Shown: positions 34,603 to 48,552 of the stretch, piece by piece | Layout: each line of letters starts with the position of its first letter | Position numbering within the stretch: position 1 is the first letter of the stretch | Origin: Strigamia acuminata | Lineage: Eukaryota > Arthropoda > Chilopoda > Geophilomorpha > Linotaeniidae | Length of the DNA stretch: 64,000 nt | Direction of reading: 5' to 3' | NCBI GenBank assembly: GCA_949358305.1 | Contig: OX442317.1 | Span: 14,884,491 to 14,948,490 of the forward strand | The notes under the pieces: generated by a model | What the model was told of the DNA's origin: nothing | The model's database searches: none | What the model saw: the letters and a program-made list of their open reading frames with translations, nothing else | Translations under genes and position numbers: made by a program

Positions 34603-37600
34603 AAGGTTTAAATACTATTTCTAAACATTCAGAGACATTGGTCTTGTGGTGTTTGTGCTAAGTCAACTGTGATGAGATCAAAAGTCTATTCTCCAAAATC
34701 ATTGCTTGGATGTTGCTAAAACTTACATTGAAGCCTTCTACTAAGATTTAAACACTATTTCAGAACATTCAGAAACATTGGTCTTGTGATGTTTGTGCTA
34801 AGTCAACTGTGATGTCAAATGGGATCAAAAGTTTATTCTTCCAAATCATTGCTTGGATGTTGCTAAAACTTACATTGAAGCCTTCTACTAAGGTTTAAAC
34901 ACTATTTCAGAACATTCAGAGACATTGGTCTTGTGATGTTTGTGCTAAGTCAACTGTGATGTCAAATGAGATCAAAAGTTTATTCTTTCAAATCATTGCT
35001 TGGATGTTGCTAAAACTTACATTAAAGCTTTCTACTAAAGTTTAAACACTATTTCAGAACATTCAGAGACATTGGTCTTGTGGTGTTTGTGCTAAGTCAA
35101 CTGTGATGAGATCAAAAGTCTATTCTCCCAAATCATTGCTTAGATGTTGCTAAAACTTACATTGAAGCCGTCTACTAAGGTTTAAACACTATTTCAGAAC
35201 ATTTAGAGACATTGGTCTTGTGGTGTTTGTGCTAAGTCAACTGTGATGAGATCAAAAGTCTATTTTCCCAAATCATTTCTTGGATGTTGCTAAAACTTAC
35301 ATTAAAGCTTTCTACTAAGGTTTAAACACTATTTCAAAACATTCAGAGACATTGGTCTTGTGATGTTTGTGCTAAGTCAACTGTGATGAGATCAAAAGTC
35401 TATTCTCCCAAATCATTGCTTGGATGTTGCTAAAACTTACATTAAAGCTTTCTACTAAGGTTTAAACACTATTTCAAAACATTCAGAGACATTGGTCTTG
35501 TGATGTTTGTGCTAAGTCAACTGTGATGAGATCAAAAGTCTATTCTCCCAAATCATTGCTTGGATGTTGCTAAAACTTACATTGAAGCCTTCTACTAAGG
35601 TTTAAACACTATTTCAGAACATTCAGAGACATTGGTTTGTGGTGTTTGTGCTAAGTCAACTGTGATGTCAAATGGGATCAAAAGTTTATTCTTCCAAATC
35701 ATTGTTTGGATGTTGCTAAAACTTACATTGAAGCCTTCTACTAAGGTTTAAACACTATTTCAGAACATTCAGAGACATTGGTCTTGTGATGTTTGTGCTA
35801 AGTCAACTGTGATGTCAAATGAGATCAAAAGTTTATTCTTTCAAATCATTGCTTGGATGTTGCTAAAACTTACATTAAAGCTTTCTACTAAAGTTTAAAC
35901 ACTATTTCAGAACATTCAGAGACATTGGTCTTGTGGTGTTTGTGCTGTCAACTGTGATGAGATCAAAAGTCTATTCTCCCAAATCATTGCTTAGATGTTG
36001 CTAAAACTTACATTGAAGCCTTCTACTAAGGTTTAAACACTATTTCAGAACATTCAGAGACATTGGTTTGTGGTGTTTGTGCTAAGTCAACTGTGATGTC
36101 AAATGAGATCAACAGTCTATTCTGCCAAATCATTGCTTGGATGTTGCTAAAACTTACATTAAAGCTTTCTACTAAGGTTTAAACACTATTTCAAAACATT
36201 CAGAGACATTGATCTTGTGATGTTTGTGCTAAGTCAACTGTGATGAGATCAAAAGTCTATTCTCCCAAATCATTGCTTGGATGTTGCTAAAACTTACATT
36301 GAAACCTTCTACTAAGGTTTAAACACTATTTCAGAACATTCAGAGACATTGGTTTGTGGTGTTTGTGCTAATTCAACTGTGATGTCAAATGAGATCAAAA
36401 ATTTATTCTTTCAAATTATTGCTTGGATGTTGCTAACACTTACATTGAAGCCTTCTACTAAGGTTTAAACACTATTTCTAAACATTCAGAGACATTGGTC
36501 TTGTGGTGTTTGTGCTAAGTCAACTGTGACGTCAAATGAGATCAAAAGTTTATTCTTTCAAATTATTGCTTGGATGTTGCTAAAACTTACATTGAAGCTT
36601 TCTACTAAGGTTTAAACACTATTTCAGAACATTCAGAAACATTGGTCTTGTGATGTTTGTGCTAAGTCAACTGTGATGTCAAATGGGATCAAAAGTTTAT
36701 TCTTCCAAATCATTGCTTGGATGTTGCTAAAACTTACATTGAAGCCTTCTACTAAGGTTTAAACACTATTTCAGAACATTCAGAGACATTGGTCTTGTGA
36801 TGTTTGTGCTAAGTCAACTGTGATGTCAAATGAGATCAAAAGTTTATTCTTTCAAATCATTGCTTGGATGTTGCTAAAACTTACATTAAAGCTTTCTACT
36901 AAGGTTTAAACACTATTTCAGAACATTTAGAGACATTGGTCTTGTGATGTTTGTGCTAAGTCAACTGTGATGAGATCAAAAGTCTATTCTCCAAAATCAT
37001 TGCTTGGATGTTGCTAAAACTTACATTGAAGCCTTCTACTAAGGTTTAAACACTATTTCAGAACATTCAGACACATTGGTCTTGTGGTGTTTGTGCTAAG
37101 TCAACTGTGACGTCAAATAAGATCAAAAGTTTATTCTTTCAAATCATTGCTTGGATGTTGCTAAAACTTACATTAAAGCTTTCTACTAAGGTTTAAACAC
37201 TATTTCAGAACATTCAGAGACATTGGTCTTGTGATGTTTGTGCTAAGTCAACTGTGATGAGATCAAAAGTCTATTCTCCCAAATTATTGCTTGGATGTTG
37301 CTAAAACTTACATTAAAGCTTTCTACTAAGGTTTAAACACTATTTCAAAACATTCAGAGACATTGGTCTTGTGATGTTTGTGCTAAGTCAACTGTGATGA
37401 GATCAAAAGTCTATTCTCCAAAATCATTGCTTGGATGTTGCTAAAACTTACATTGAAGCCTTCTACTAAGGTTTAAACACTATTTCAGAACATTCAGACA
37501 CATTGGTCTTGTGGTGTTTGTGCTAAGTCAACTGTGACGTCAAATGAGATCAAAAGTTTATTCTTTCAAATTATTGCTTGGATGTTGCTAAAACTTACAT

Positions 37601-39919
37601 TGAAGCTTTCTACTAAGATTTAAACACTATTTCAGAACATTCAGAAACATTGGTCTTGTGATGTTTGTGCTAAGTCAACTGTGATGTCAAATGGGATCAA
37701 AAGTTTATTCTTCCAAATCATTGCTTGGATGTTGCTAAAACTTACATTGAAGCCTTCTACTAAGGTTTAAACACTATTTCAGAACATTCAGAGACATTGG
37801 TCTTGTGATGTTTGTGCTAAGTCAACTGTGATGTCAAATGAGATCAAAAGTTTATTCTTTCAAATCATTGCTTGGATGTTGCTAAAACTTACATTAAAGC
37901 TTTCTACTAAAGTTTAAACACTATTTCAGAACATTCAGAGACATTGGTCTTGTGGTGTTTGTGCTAAGTCAACTGTGATGAGATCAAAAGTCTATTCTCC
38001 CAAATCATTGCTTAGATGTTGCTAAAACTTACATTGAAGCCGTCTACTAAGGTTTAAACACTATTTCAGAACATTTAGAGACATTGGTCTTGTGGTGTTT
38101 GTGCTAAGTCAACTGTGATGAGATCAAAAGTCTATTTTCCCAAATCATTTCTTGGATGTTGCTAAAACTTACATTAAAGCTTTCTACTAAGGTTTAAACA
38201 CTATTTCAAAACATTCAGAGACATTGGTCTTGTGATGTTTGTGCTAAGTCAACTGTGATGAGATCAAAAGTCTATTCTCCCAAATCATTGCTTGGATGTT
38301 GCTAAAACTTACATTAAAGCTTTCTACTAAGGTTTAAACACTATTTCAAAACATTCAGAGACATTGGTCTTGTGATGTTTGTGCTAAGTCAACTGTGATG
38401 AGATCAAAAGTCTATTCTCCCAAATCATTGCTTGGATGTTGCTAAAACTTACATTGAAGCCTTCTACTAAGGTTTAAACACTATTTCAGAACATTCAGAG
38501 ACATTGGTTTGTGGTGTTTGTGCTAAGTCAACTGTGATGTCAAATGGGATCAAAAGTTTATTCTTCCAAATCATTGTTTGGATGTTGCTAAAACTTACAT
38601 TGAAGCCTTCTACTAAGGTTTAAACACTATTTCAGAACATTCAGAGACATTGGTCTTGTGATGTTTGTGCTAAGTCAACTGTGATGTCAAATGAGATCAA
38701 AAGTTTATTCTTTCAAATTACTGCTTGGATGTTGCTAACACTTACATTGAAGCCTTCTACTAAGGTTTAAACACTATTTCTAAACATTCAGAGACATTGG
38801 TCTTGTGGTGTTTGTGCTAAGTCAACTGTGACGTCAAATGAGATCAAAAGTTTATTCTTTCAAATTATTGCTTGGATGTTGCTAAAACTTACATTGAAGC
38901 TTTCTACTAAGGTTTAAACACTATTTCAGAACATTCAGAGACATTGGTCTTGTGATGTTTGTGCTAAGTCAACTGTGATGAGATCAAAAGTCTATTCTCC
39001 AAAATCATTGCTTGGATGTTGCTAAAACTTACATTGAAGCCTTCTACTAAGGTTTAAACACTATTTCAGAACATTCAGACACATTGGTCTTGTGGTGTTT
39101 GTGCTAAGTCAACTGTGACGTCAAATGAGATCAAAAGTTTATTCTTTCAAATTATTGCTTGGATGTTGCTAAAACTTACATTGAAGCTTTCTACTAAGGT
39201 TTAAACACTATTTCAGAACATTCAGAAACATTGGTCTTGTGATGTTTGTGCTAAGTCAACTGTGATGTCAAATGGGATCAAAAGTTTATTCTTCCAAATC
39301 ATTGCTTGGATGTTGCTAAAACTTACATTGAAGCCTTCTACTAAGGTTTAAACACTATTTCAGAACATTCAGAGACATTGGTCTTGTGATGTTTGTGCTA
39401 AGTCAACTGTGATGTCAAATGAGATCAAAAGTTTATTCTTTCAAATCATTGCTTGGATGTTGCTAAAACTTACATTAAAGCTTTCTACTAAAGTTTAAAC
39501 ACTATTTCAGAACATTCAGAGACATTGGTCTTGTGGTGTTTGTGCTAAGTCAACTGTGATGAGATCAAAAGTCTATTCTCCCAAATCATTGCTTAGATGT
39601 TGCTAAAACTTACATTGAAGCCGTCTACTAAGGTTTAAACACTATTTCAAAACATTCAGAGACATTGGTCTTGTGATGTTTGTGCTAAGTCAACTGTGAT
39701 GAGATCAAAAGTCTATTCTCCCAAATCATTGCTTGGATGTTGCTAAAACTTACATTGAAGCCTTCTACTAAGGTTTAAACACTATTTCAGAACATTCAGA
39801 GACATTGGTTTGTGGTGTTTGTGCTAAGTCAACTGTGATGTCAAATGAGATCAAAAGTTTATTCTTTCAAATTATTGCTTGGATGTTGCTAACACTTACA
39901 TTGAAGCCTTCTACTAAGG
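34603..39919 (+). repeat. 140/147-bp satellite, block between the two non-coding elements
   Basis: 5317 bp of head-to-tail monomers, about 37 copies, in the same orientation as the main array. The part up to about 35705 closes the left duplication unit. The rest (35706-39919) repeats 21756-25969. The CTAT at 35120-35123 corresponds to the site into which the gypsy element inserted in the other unit. Confidence 0.96.
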
Positions 39920-41498
39920 TGTAGCAAACAACCTTGGATCTCACAGGGGAGGACTGGCGAATTGGTCACCAAACTCTGGAAACCGCCCGAGACTGTATAG
40001 TGGTTGATGAAACAAGCTGAAATCCTTTCTCTGAGCCCAAGCCTAACTTGAAGAAGGATTAGGCCTGACTGCATGAAACTAGGCCTAACTGCATTTAGAT
40101 GAAGTGATTGGCAAAACCTCTTTAGCTGCTGGGTAGAAATTCTGTGCTCCCAGGGAGGAGGAGAGCAGGCAAAGCTCTCTACTCACAAGTCATCCTGTTT
40201 ATTGAAGTAAAATAAACCCAGGAATAATTTATCCAAAGAAGGAGGAAAAACATCAACTGGCTTTAATACTTAACAACTGATAACAACTGAGTTGCTTCTT
40301 TAGCAACCTACTCTTAACAACTGGTCACCTGATTACAATAAATGTCAGTGACCAAACAATACAGATTTGAATAATAACAATAGTGCCAACAAGGTTTCCG
40401 TATATAGACAACAGATGTCAAACTTAACATAAATAAAGGCAAAACTTAACCTAACACCTTGAAAACAGTATGACCTGTGCAAACAGCACTTCACTTAAAC
40501 TTAACAGATAATTCAAAGGCTAAAACTAACATTAACTGCACTCAAAACACAATGCTGAGCCCAAACCCCAATTGCCACCAAAAGAGGGCGCAAAGTGTCA
40601 CAAACCTTAACCCGTAACAACCATACAATAACAAAGGTAAAAGCTTAGATTAACAACCCTTAATATTGGTAATTTATACAAACAATAACTAGTAAATATT
40701 CCCTATGTCCAGGTCTCCTCAAAACCCCAAAAGAAATAATAACAGGGCAACAGTGCAGCACCAAATCCAAGATGGCGACCATGCAACTGCTAAAATGACG
40801 TGAATGGAGCCAAACAAGGTCGCGAGCGACTCACAGGCCTTCTCAACGATGGATCTGCGTCTTAGAACGGTCAGTACAGCTTTCCCAGTGCTTGGGCATT
40901 GAAACCCGACCAATTCAACTCATTTGCAGGACCCACACGACCACGAGAGGCGTCGCAAGGCGTACGCTCACGCCCGACGCTCGCAAACGCTCACAAACGA
41001 TGTCCAACGCCCATCCAGCGACCCAAGACACCTGTGGACTACCTTAAACACCAATACAAGTTAGTATAAATTAAATCACAAGCAAAATAAGCACCAAAAA
41101 CTACAATTGTGCTTATTTCAGGTTCTTCCCATCTCCCAGTTCACTTGCGCTATGGCGGCCATCTTGCCGATGCACGCCTATCTCCTTCGCAAGTGAACTG
41201 GAAACAGGAGAGAACTTACAAATACTAGAAATAACTCAGAAACGTGAAAAAGACACATAAATTAATTACAAAAGACTAAAAACACAACTTTCAAACATTC
41301 CAGGTGTGGCAGGCGAAGTGACAACCCTCTTGAACTACCAGGATCGTGACAACAAAGCGGCAAACCAACTGGGCATGTCAGATATGTGTTAAAAATCTAT
41401 CTAAACTTGACAACAAAATTAAAAAGCCTTTTCTTTCTTTCAGAAGATGAACAACGTGAAATCTCCAGATCCTTTTTGTTGCGTTCTTGCTCGCAACA
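39920..41498 (-). repeat. 3' LTR of non-coding element, copy B
   Basis: 1579 bp, counterpart of 25970-27548. It contains the 14-bp inverted repeat at 41136-41201. Confidence 0.93.
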
Positions 41499-43890
41499 TC
41501 GCTGCCGGCCAAAAAAGAAGAGAGCAGCCGCCCTGAAGGAACCGCATTCATGAAGAAAAGACCGAGCATACTGACTTTCACCATGCCTATATCCCTTGGC
41601 AAGAATCCCCAACGAATCATAGAACCCCTTTTCCCAAATCGAAAATATATTGATTCTTCTGTTAACAATACATTAACATGAACAGGAGCGGGTCCCCTGA
41701 AACGAGAAGATCCTAGACATACTGCAAAATAACCGGACTCTAACCTGCAACTCGTAATACAAAGAAACGACTAACAATCACAAAAAAAAGAGCTTGTCTC
41801 TCCCATAGAGATTGACCTGCAGTCAACTTTGGGAAACTGAGACCCCCAACCAATGGGGTCAGTCAACGACAAGACACCACTAAACCACAAATAACCTTAA
41901 AGCTAAACTAACGAACCGACTTCTCATACACTTCCTTTAAGAGGTAGTTTGAATCCTCAGACAAAATTCGCCCCTAAAGACACCGACTTACGCAAGCACC
42001 TGAGCTCAGCCATTGATCCATTCAGGAAGCCTGCCAAAGTTGACATCAAACTGAAACGAAAATGCCGCAGAAAGCTAAAGCAGATTCCTATCTAACTAAG
42101 CAAAAACCAACCAATTCATCGTTGGGACGCCAAGCGACCAACCTAAACAGGCGATCAACTCACGACTTGATGATAAACAACCAGCCAAGCCAGCGACCGT
42201 CCACTCAGGCGGCAACTCACTGCAAAGATAAACTCGTGCCCAATTTCCTTTAAACTAAATATCTTCCACTAGAAAGAACTAAACTAAACTGTGTAATGAA
42301 CCAAAATAACAATTGGAACCAATAATACGCAATGTCAAAGAACACACCCCCAGTCTAACTACACCTGAAAAATCAAGAAAACTGTGCTCACTTTTTAAAA
42401 AACAGTTACCTGTTGACATTGCAGAAAACGAAACCCCTCCCTTAGTGAAATCTTCATTCAAACCTCTCTAGAACTCTCACAACGAGAAGCGGCCACTCAA
42501 ATTTAAGACAAGTAACTTCAATCGTGCCCCACCCGACTAGTAGTACAAAATCTTTTCTCAATTTTTTTCCACTACAAGCAGGGCTCTGCTAAACTAACAC
42601 AAGACAAGCCAAAAATTTGAATCTAAGAGCGCACAACACATAATTCCTTTTTTTAACGAAAAACTAGGGGTATCCCCTGACACCGCGAATTATCCTCAAT
42701 GCTTTCTCCTCATTCGACCTTCTCTCTGGCTAACATCTCAGCTAAACCTTCCTTCCTATCATAACCCATTTTCCTCCCGACAGAAGAAGAATGCTGCCAC
42801 GGCGTTTAAACCACTAATGCCGGAGCCAGAAAAGGTCGAAAAAAAACAACATCTGTGAATTTCTTTGTGAGAGAAACCCACCTTTTAAAAGTATAAACTA
42901 TGAATTAACTAACCTTTGACTAACTAAGCTTTTATCTCAGAAGACTTCCGCGAGTATCTGATACGCCACTAACCTCAACCCCATGGTCGTGTGACCGTCA
43001 GACTCGTCGCAAAAAGCTCCGAAATCAAACACTAACAAAAAAGGCTAATTACTAATTTCTACTATATCGTCGCCTCTACGTTCTCCTATTGGAAGCTAGC
43101 CCAAGGGGACTCGAAATCACGACTTACTCTTCATTTCTAACCTCTGCCCTTTTCTCTCATGAACCCCCAAAAAAAACTTGTGCACCTGTGTTCCGCCAAA
43201 AACACTTGTGCTTCTCTGCTCAAAACTTTGGGTAGGAGGGGGCGTGAAAACAAGTTGCGATCCACTCAACTTTGATCGCACATCTCCCAATGCTTGACGC
43301 ATCTGACGAATTAACTGACTCAATCTCATGCATAGGCAAAAAGAAACCCGGATCCAAAGGAGGAGAAGACTTCCTTGCACAATCTAAGTACCAAGGCAAA
43401 GTTTACTGCCCATCTCGGACGAGCAATAGACAAGACCGAAAGTTGAACAGTGCTCAGAAGCTCAGGAGAACGTGAGCAACAGGAATTAAAGTATGGTGAT
43501 GAAGTTCACCCTCTAAAACCGATTAGCTCCTCGTGTATTGGGTCCAATAACACGAGTGTCCACCAGAGAACCGACACGCCCAAAAAACAGTTCCGTTCCA
43601 TCCCCCGCGAGACCGAAACCATGCCCCGACTGACGAGGACCCTCAAGAACTTTACCCCATGCACCTTGAGTAAGTATACGAAACTAAACCAAAAAAAAAA
43701 AACGCGTGGCTCTGCCTAAAAGAGAAAAGAATATAGAGTCCCTGGCCCTTTCTCACATCAAGGTTGTTGGACTCGCACCTTGTCACTAAGGGCGAGTGTA
43801 CCCTGTCCTAGAACAACCGAGAAAGTGAAAGAACTCTGCTTCTGGGCTCCTAACCTTTCACTAACCCTAATGCTTGCACAAAAGTGCTTG

Positions 43891-44085
43891 CTTAAGCCTG
43901 ATAGACTAAACTATCAATCGCTTAAGAACCTCTAATTCGCTTAAGCCTGACGGACTTAACTATCATCCGCTTAAAAAACCTCTTATTCGCTTAAGCCTGA
44001 CGGACTGAACTATCATCCGCTTAAGACCATCTAATTGCTTAAGCCTGACTGACTTAACTATCATCCGCTTAAGACTCTCTAAATG
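43891..44085. repeat. Four copies of a 48-50-bp tandem repeat, copy B
   Basis: Counterpart of 29941-30135, with CTTAAGCCTGA-headed units. Confidence 0.9.
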
Positions 44086-44260
44086 CTTTTTCTATGGGTT
44101 TGTTGGGCCACCGTTAACCAACTAAAACCTTTTTCTTTGGGTTTGTTGGGCCACCGTTAACCAACTAAAGCCATTTTTTCCAACTCGGGGTTCGACGGAC
44201 CAACTGTTAACCGACTAAAGCCCTTTTTCTATTGTTCAGTTCGACTGACTTTGGTTAGCA
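44086..44260. repeat. About four copies of a 43-50-bp tandem repeat, copy B
   Basis: Counterpart of 30136-30310. Confidence 0.85.
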
Positions 44261-46560
44261 GTGCAAAATGAACCTATGCAAGTGACCGTTAACTCAACAC
44301 TCACATGTTAATGCTAATTCCCTATCCAACGCGACTCTTGTAACGAGATCTCACATGCTTATCACGTTACACATTGCAACGTCACGAGGCAGCTTTGGGA
44401 ATTTGAGGGTTGACTGACGAATGCCCCGCCCTATCGGCGTACTTCAACAACCTCTCTTTTCTGTTTTGACAAATAAGACTTATCTCTCTTTGGCTCTTTC
44501 TAACCTTAATCCGAACCAACGGGGCTTATTGTCCTCTTTCTTCTCCTACTGCCACTCTGACTGCAAGGCAATAGGCCTTGGCTCTTTGAACCCCAGTCCC
44601 AGAATGTATCCAAGAACTGAGTGTGGGACAACACTGGAATCCATTGTGAGTGGACTACTTAACTATGCTACAACTAAATTCCCTAAGAAACAAATTCGGA
44701 AAACTATCTTAACTTAAACCGCAGGAACAACAAGTCTTCAAAAGAGAGAGAAGTGCTGCGTTTCTTTTTCCAAAAATGAAATTCTAAAACATCCTCAAAC
44801 ACTACCTCTCTCGCTGGCTTTGCTGACCAACCATTGTTCCATTCGTCAACGCGGCACTCTGCTCCGCCAACCGCAAATGGCTAAGCGCCAAATGGGTGCT
44901 CGAACAAGCAGGTTAACTAATCGCACAAAAAAAAACCCGAATATGTAACTTTCTATTTCTTATAAAGACAACTTTCAATAAAAAATAAATTTAAAGACTG
45001 TTAACCTCTAATATCTAATTCTACAACTTTGGAGTCTCGAAAAATGCTCTTACAACCCTGATCTGATCAATTAAGCGCCCTTATACCCCTTCCAACCACA
45101 CAATGTGCAAGGTGGAGACTGCACTTACTAACATCAATTGTCTCGAATTTGAAAGACTGACCCTAATGGACGATCGTTTCACCCTGAACAAGCCCCAACA
45201 TGCAGTAACTAACTTTCCAAAAAGGGGGGTACCCACCCAACTGATCTACAAGCGCCCTCGCAAAGACGCTTGGTGGCTGCGAACTTAACAAGCAATTTTC
45301 CCCAAAACTCTGAACTAACTTATAACTAAAAGGTTTACACCGAGAAAATAATGACAAACCCAGTAACGCATCCAAACTTCCTAACCAATTGTGAACGCAC
45401 TAAAACAAAGGTACAACACGCTGGAAGTGGGAACATCTACAAATTCTTAGCAGTAACTTCTCAAAAACCTTTTATCACAAACGAGACTGAATGGAGGACT
45501 GATTCCTAAATTTCCGCTTTCTCTAATTAAACAGCTAGTGTGGCTTATCTTATCTCAACCCACGCACAGGTTCTTCTGAAAAACCTCACACACTAACACC
45601 TGCTTAAACAATCAACTAAATAATACGGAAGTCCCCCAAAATACAATCAAAACGCACTCTTCCATGTGGTCAGTCCACTGAAAGGCTGGCGGACAAACAC
45701 GGCGGCCATTGAGACGGGATCCCTCGCCTCCACTCTCCCACGCAACCCAATATAACTGGCTGAGTGTAGTAGGGGAGAAGGAGCGACCACTCGATTGCCA
45801 CAACCGAAAGAACAAGCAAACGAGCGCGGGACCGCTTCTCATCAGCCTCAAACATGGCCAATCTGCCGTCAGTCAACCTAACAGTTCACAATAGACCTGA
45901 CCTCAAAACTTAATCAACTCTTAAAGCTAGAAAGAACTTCAAACACAAGCAAACAAAATTTTAGACTGAGAGAAGTGTCCAAGTGCTTACAGCCTTTCAA
46001 AATATTATAACCAAACTTATTTCGAAAATTCAGGAGCGTGGCTCTTTCTCAAATTGCTTGAGCCAGGGGACCATACTCTCAGGTCGCTCCCACGCAAAGC
46101 ACCAAGTCTGCTCACACAGTAAAACGTTAAACATAACTGCCTGTATCAACTTCAAAACCAAAAAACCAAACACCGCAAAAGCACCTGGATAAAACTCTCA
46201 ATCTTAACAAACCTCTTTCTAAACTAATAAAAGCAAAGCTTGTCTTCTTTCTTTTCTGCCCTGACGGCAGGCGTCCACCTTCCCGTACGACTTGGCGTTA
46301 ATGCTCAGTTGACTGGAGCGTGACTTGTCCTTTGACTTGTCTGCACCGACCAGCAACCCGCTTGCACCGCTAACTGTCCAGCCGTCTTCATCGTCCTGAT
46401 GTGCCAACCACATGATGCGACCTTGCAACCACAAGCTCCTTGAAGACAATTGCATTGTCCCGCTCAGCTTGACTTGACTCGTACACACCACACTGACACC
46501 TCCTGGACAAGCTCAACAACAGGAAGGCAAAACTAAATTCTAACTTAATTCAAACAGAAA

Positions 46561-46588
46561 CTCCCCTGCTTTAAGCAGTTATATGGAG
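46561..46588 (-). promoter_or_regulatory. Leader RNA hairpin, copy B
   Basis: Same sequence as 32611-32638, with nested CTCC/GGAG and CTGC/GCAG stems. Confidence 0.58.
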
Positions 46589-46936
46589 TGCAAAACTTAA
46601 ACGCTAACTTAAATACAAAAAAGCACACTTCCCCTCCCCCCAGAAGGAACACATCAAAAACCCAGAAAACAGCCCACCAAAAATACACTTTAATAACTAA
46701 AAATGTTCTTCTTCTTTCAGGCTGTAGCTGTTCAACTTGCACATTGCGTTGTGTTTGACTTGGCAGACTCAGGACGTCAATGGCCGCTCTCACGTGACTC
46801 TCTGGCGTGCGCACTTGATGCCGGCCGCTCACGGAACCAGCCGTACAAACGAACCAACTGGCACGCACCAACCCACTTGAATCACTTGCTGAACATCCAA
46901 ATGACCTCTTTTCCATGCGCGCTGTACACACGTGCA

Positions 46937-46960
46937 CGAAATCCTGGAATCACGGTACCA
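46937..46960 (-). promoter_or_regulatory. Primer-binding site, histidine-tRNA-like, copy B
   Basis: Same sequence as 32987-33010, 13 nt inside the 5' LTR that begins at 46974. Confidence 0.55.
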
Positions 46961-46973
46961 AAAAACAGCTCCC

Positions 46974-48552
46974 TGTAGCAAACAACCTTGGATCTCACAG
47001 GGGAGGACTGGCGAATTGGTCACCAAACTCTGGAAACCGCCCGAGACTGTATAGTGGTTGATGAAACAAGCTGAAATCCTTTCTCTGAGCCCAAGCCTAA
47101 CTTGAAGAAGGATTAGGCCTGACTGCATGAAACTAGGCCTAACTGCATTTAGATGAAGTGATTGGCAAAACCTCTTTAGCTGCTGGGTAGAAATTCTGTG
47201 CTCCCAGGGAGGAGGAGAGCAGGCAAAGCTCTCTACTCACAAGTCATCCTGTTTATTGAAGTAAAATAAACCCAGGAATAATTTATCCAAAGAAGGAGGA
47301 AAAACATCAACTGGCTTTAATACTTAACAACTGATAACAACTGAGTTGCTTCTTTAGCAACCTACTCTTAACAACTGGTCACCTGATTACAATAAATGTC
47401 AGTGACCAAACAATACAGATTTGAATAATAACAATAGTGCCAACAAGGTTTCCGTATATAGACAACAGATGTCAAACTTAACATAAATAAAGGCAAAACT
47501 TAACCTAACACCTTGAAAACAGTATGACCTGTGCAAACAGCACTTCACTTAAACTTAACAGATAATTCAAAGGCTAAAACTAACATTAACTGCACTCAAA
47601 ACACAATGCTGAGCCCAAACCCCAATTGCCACCAAAAGAGGGCGCAAAGTGTCACAAACCTTAACCCGTAACAACCATACAATAACAAAGGTAAAAGCTT
47701 AGATTAACAACCCTTAATATTGGTAATTTATACAAACAATAACTAGTAAATATTCCCTATGTCCAGGTCTCCTCAAAACCCCAAAAGAAATAATAACAGG
47801 GCAACAGTGCAGCACCAAATCCAAGATGGCGACCATGCAACTGCTAAAATGACGTGAATGGAGCCAAACAAGGTCGCGAGCGACTCACAGGCCTTCTCAA
47901 CGATGGATCTGCGTCTTAGAACGGTCAGTACAGCTTTCCCAGTGCTTGGGCATTGAAACCCGACCAATTCAACTCATTTGCAGGACCCACACGACCACGA
48001 GAGGCGTCGCAAGGCGTACGCTCACGCCCGACGCTCGCAAACGCTCACAAACGATGTCCAACGCCCATCCAGCGACCCAAGACACCTGTGGACTACCTTA
48101 AACACCAATACAAGTTAGTATAAATTAAATCACAAGCAAAATAAGCACCAAAAACTACAATTGTGCTTATTTCAGGTTCTTCCCATCTCCCAGTTCACTT
48201 GCGCTATGGCGGCCATCTTGCCGATGCACGCCTATCTCCTTCGCAAGTGAACTGGAAACAGGAGAGAACTTACAAATACTAGAAATAACTCAGAAACGTG
48301 AAAAAGACACATAAATTAATTACAAAAGACTAAAAACACAACTTTCAAACATTCCAGGTGTGGCAGGCGAAGTGACAACCCTCTTGAACTACCAGGATCG
48401 TGACAACAAAGCGGCAAACCAACTGGGCATGTCAGATATGTGTTAAAAATCTATCTAAACTTGACAACAAAATTAAAAAGCCTTTTCTTTCTTTCAGAAG
48501 ATGAACAACGTGAAATCTCCAGATCCTTTTTGTTGCGTTCTTGCTCGCAACA
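46974..48552 (-). repeat. 5' LTR of non-coding element, copy B
   Basis: 1579 bp, counterpart of 33024-34602. Inverted repeat at 48190-48255. Followed by AAGG. Confidence 0.93.

Larger units (their letters stand above)
21756..35705. repeat. Left unit of a 13,950-bp tandem duplication
   Basis: Satellite (21756-25969), a complete non-coding LTR element and 1.1 kb of following satellite. It aligns base for base with the right unit at a constant offset of 13,950. Left of 21755/35705 the two diverge (C versus T at that point, then more differences and a 1-bp shift). I noticed only two differences between the units: 24489 (A) versus 38439 (T), and 27704 (C) versus 41654 (T). Unequal exchange between satellite monomers is the likely cause. 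Confidence 0.85.
41499..46973 (-). other. Interior of non-coding element, copy B
   Basis: 5475 bp, counterpart of 27549-33023. No protein family is recognisable. It contains the tandem repeats at 43891-44260. Confidence 0.75.
39920..48552 (-). mobile_element. Large non-coding LTR element (LARD-like), copy B
   Basis: 8633-bp copy of 25970-34602, with the same flanks and the same AAGG target duplication (39916-39919 and 48553-48556). It arose by segmental duplication, not by a second insertion. The one interior difference I noticed is T at 41654 for C at 27704. Confidence 0.88.

Noticed and set aside
39920-48552. Second non-coding element as an independent insertion
   Set aside because: Identical flanks and target duplication at a constant 13,950-bp offset show segmental duplication. 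A pure assembly duplicate is less likely because of the base differences and the gypsy element present only in one unit, but it cannot be fully excluded without reads.
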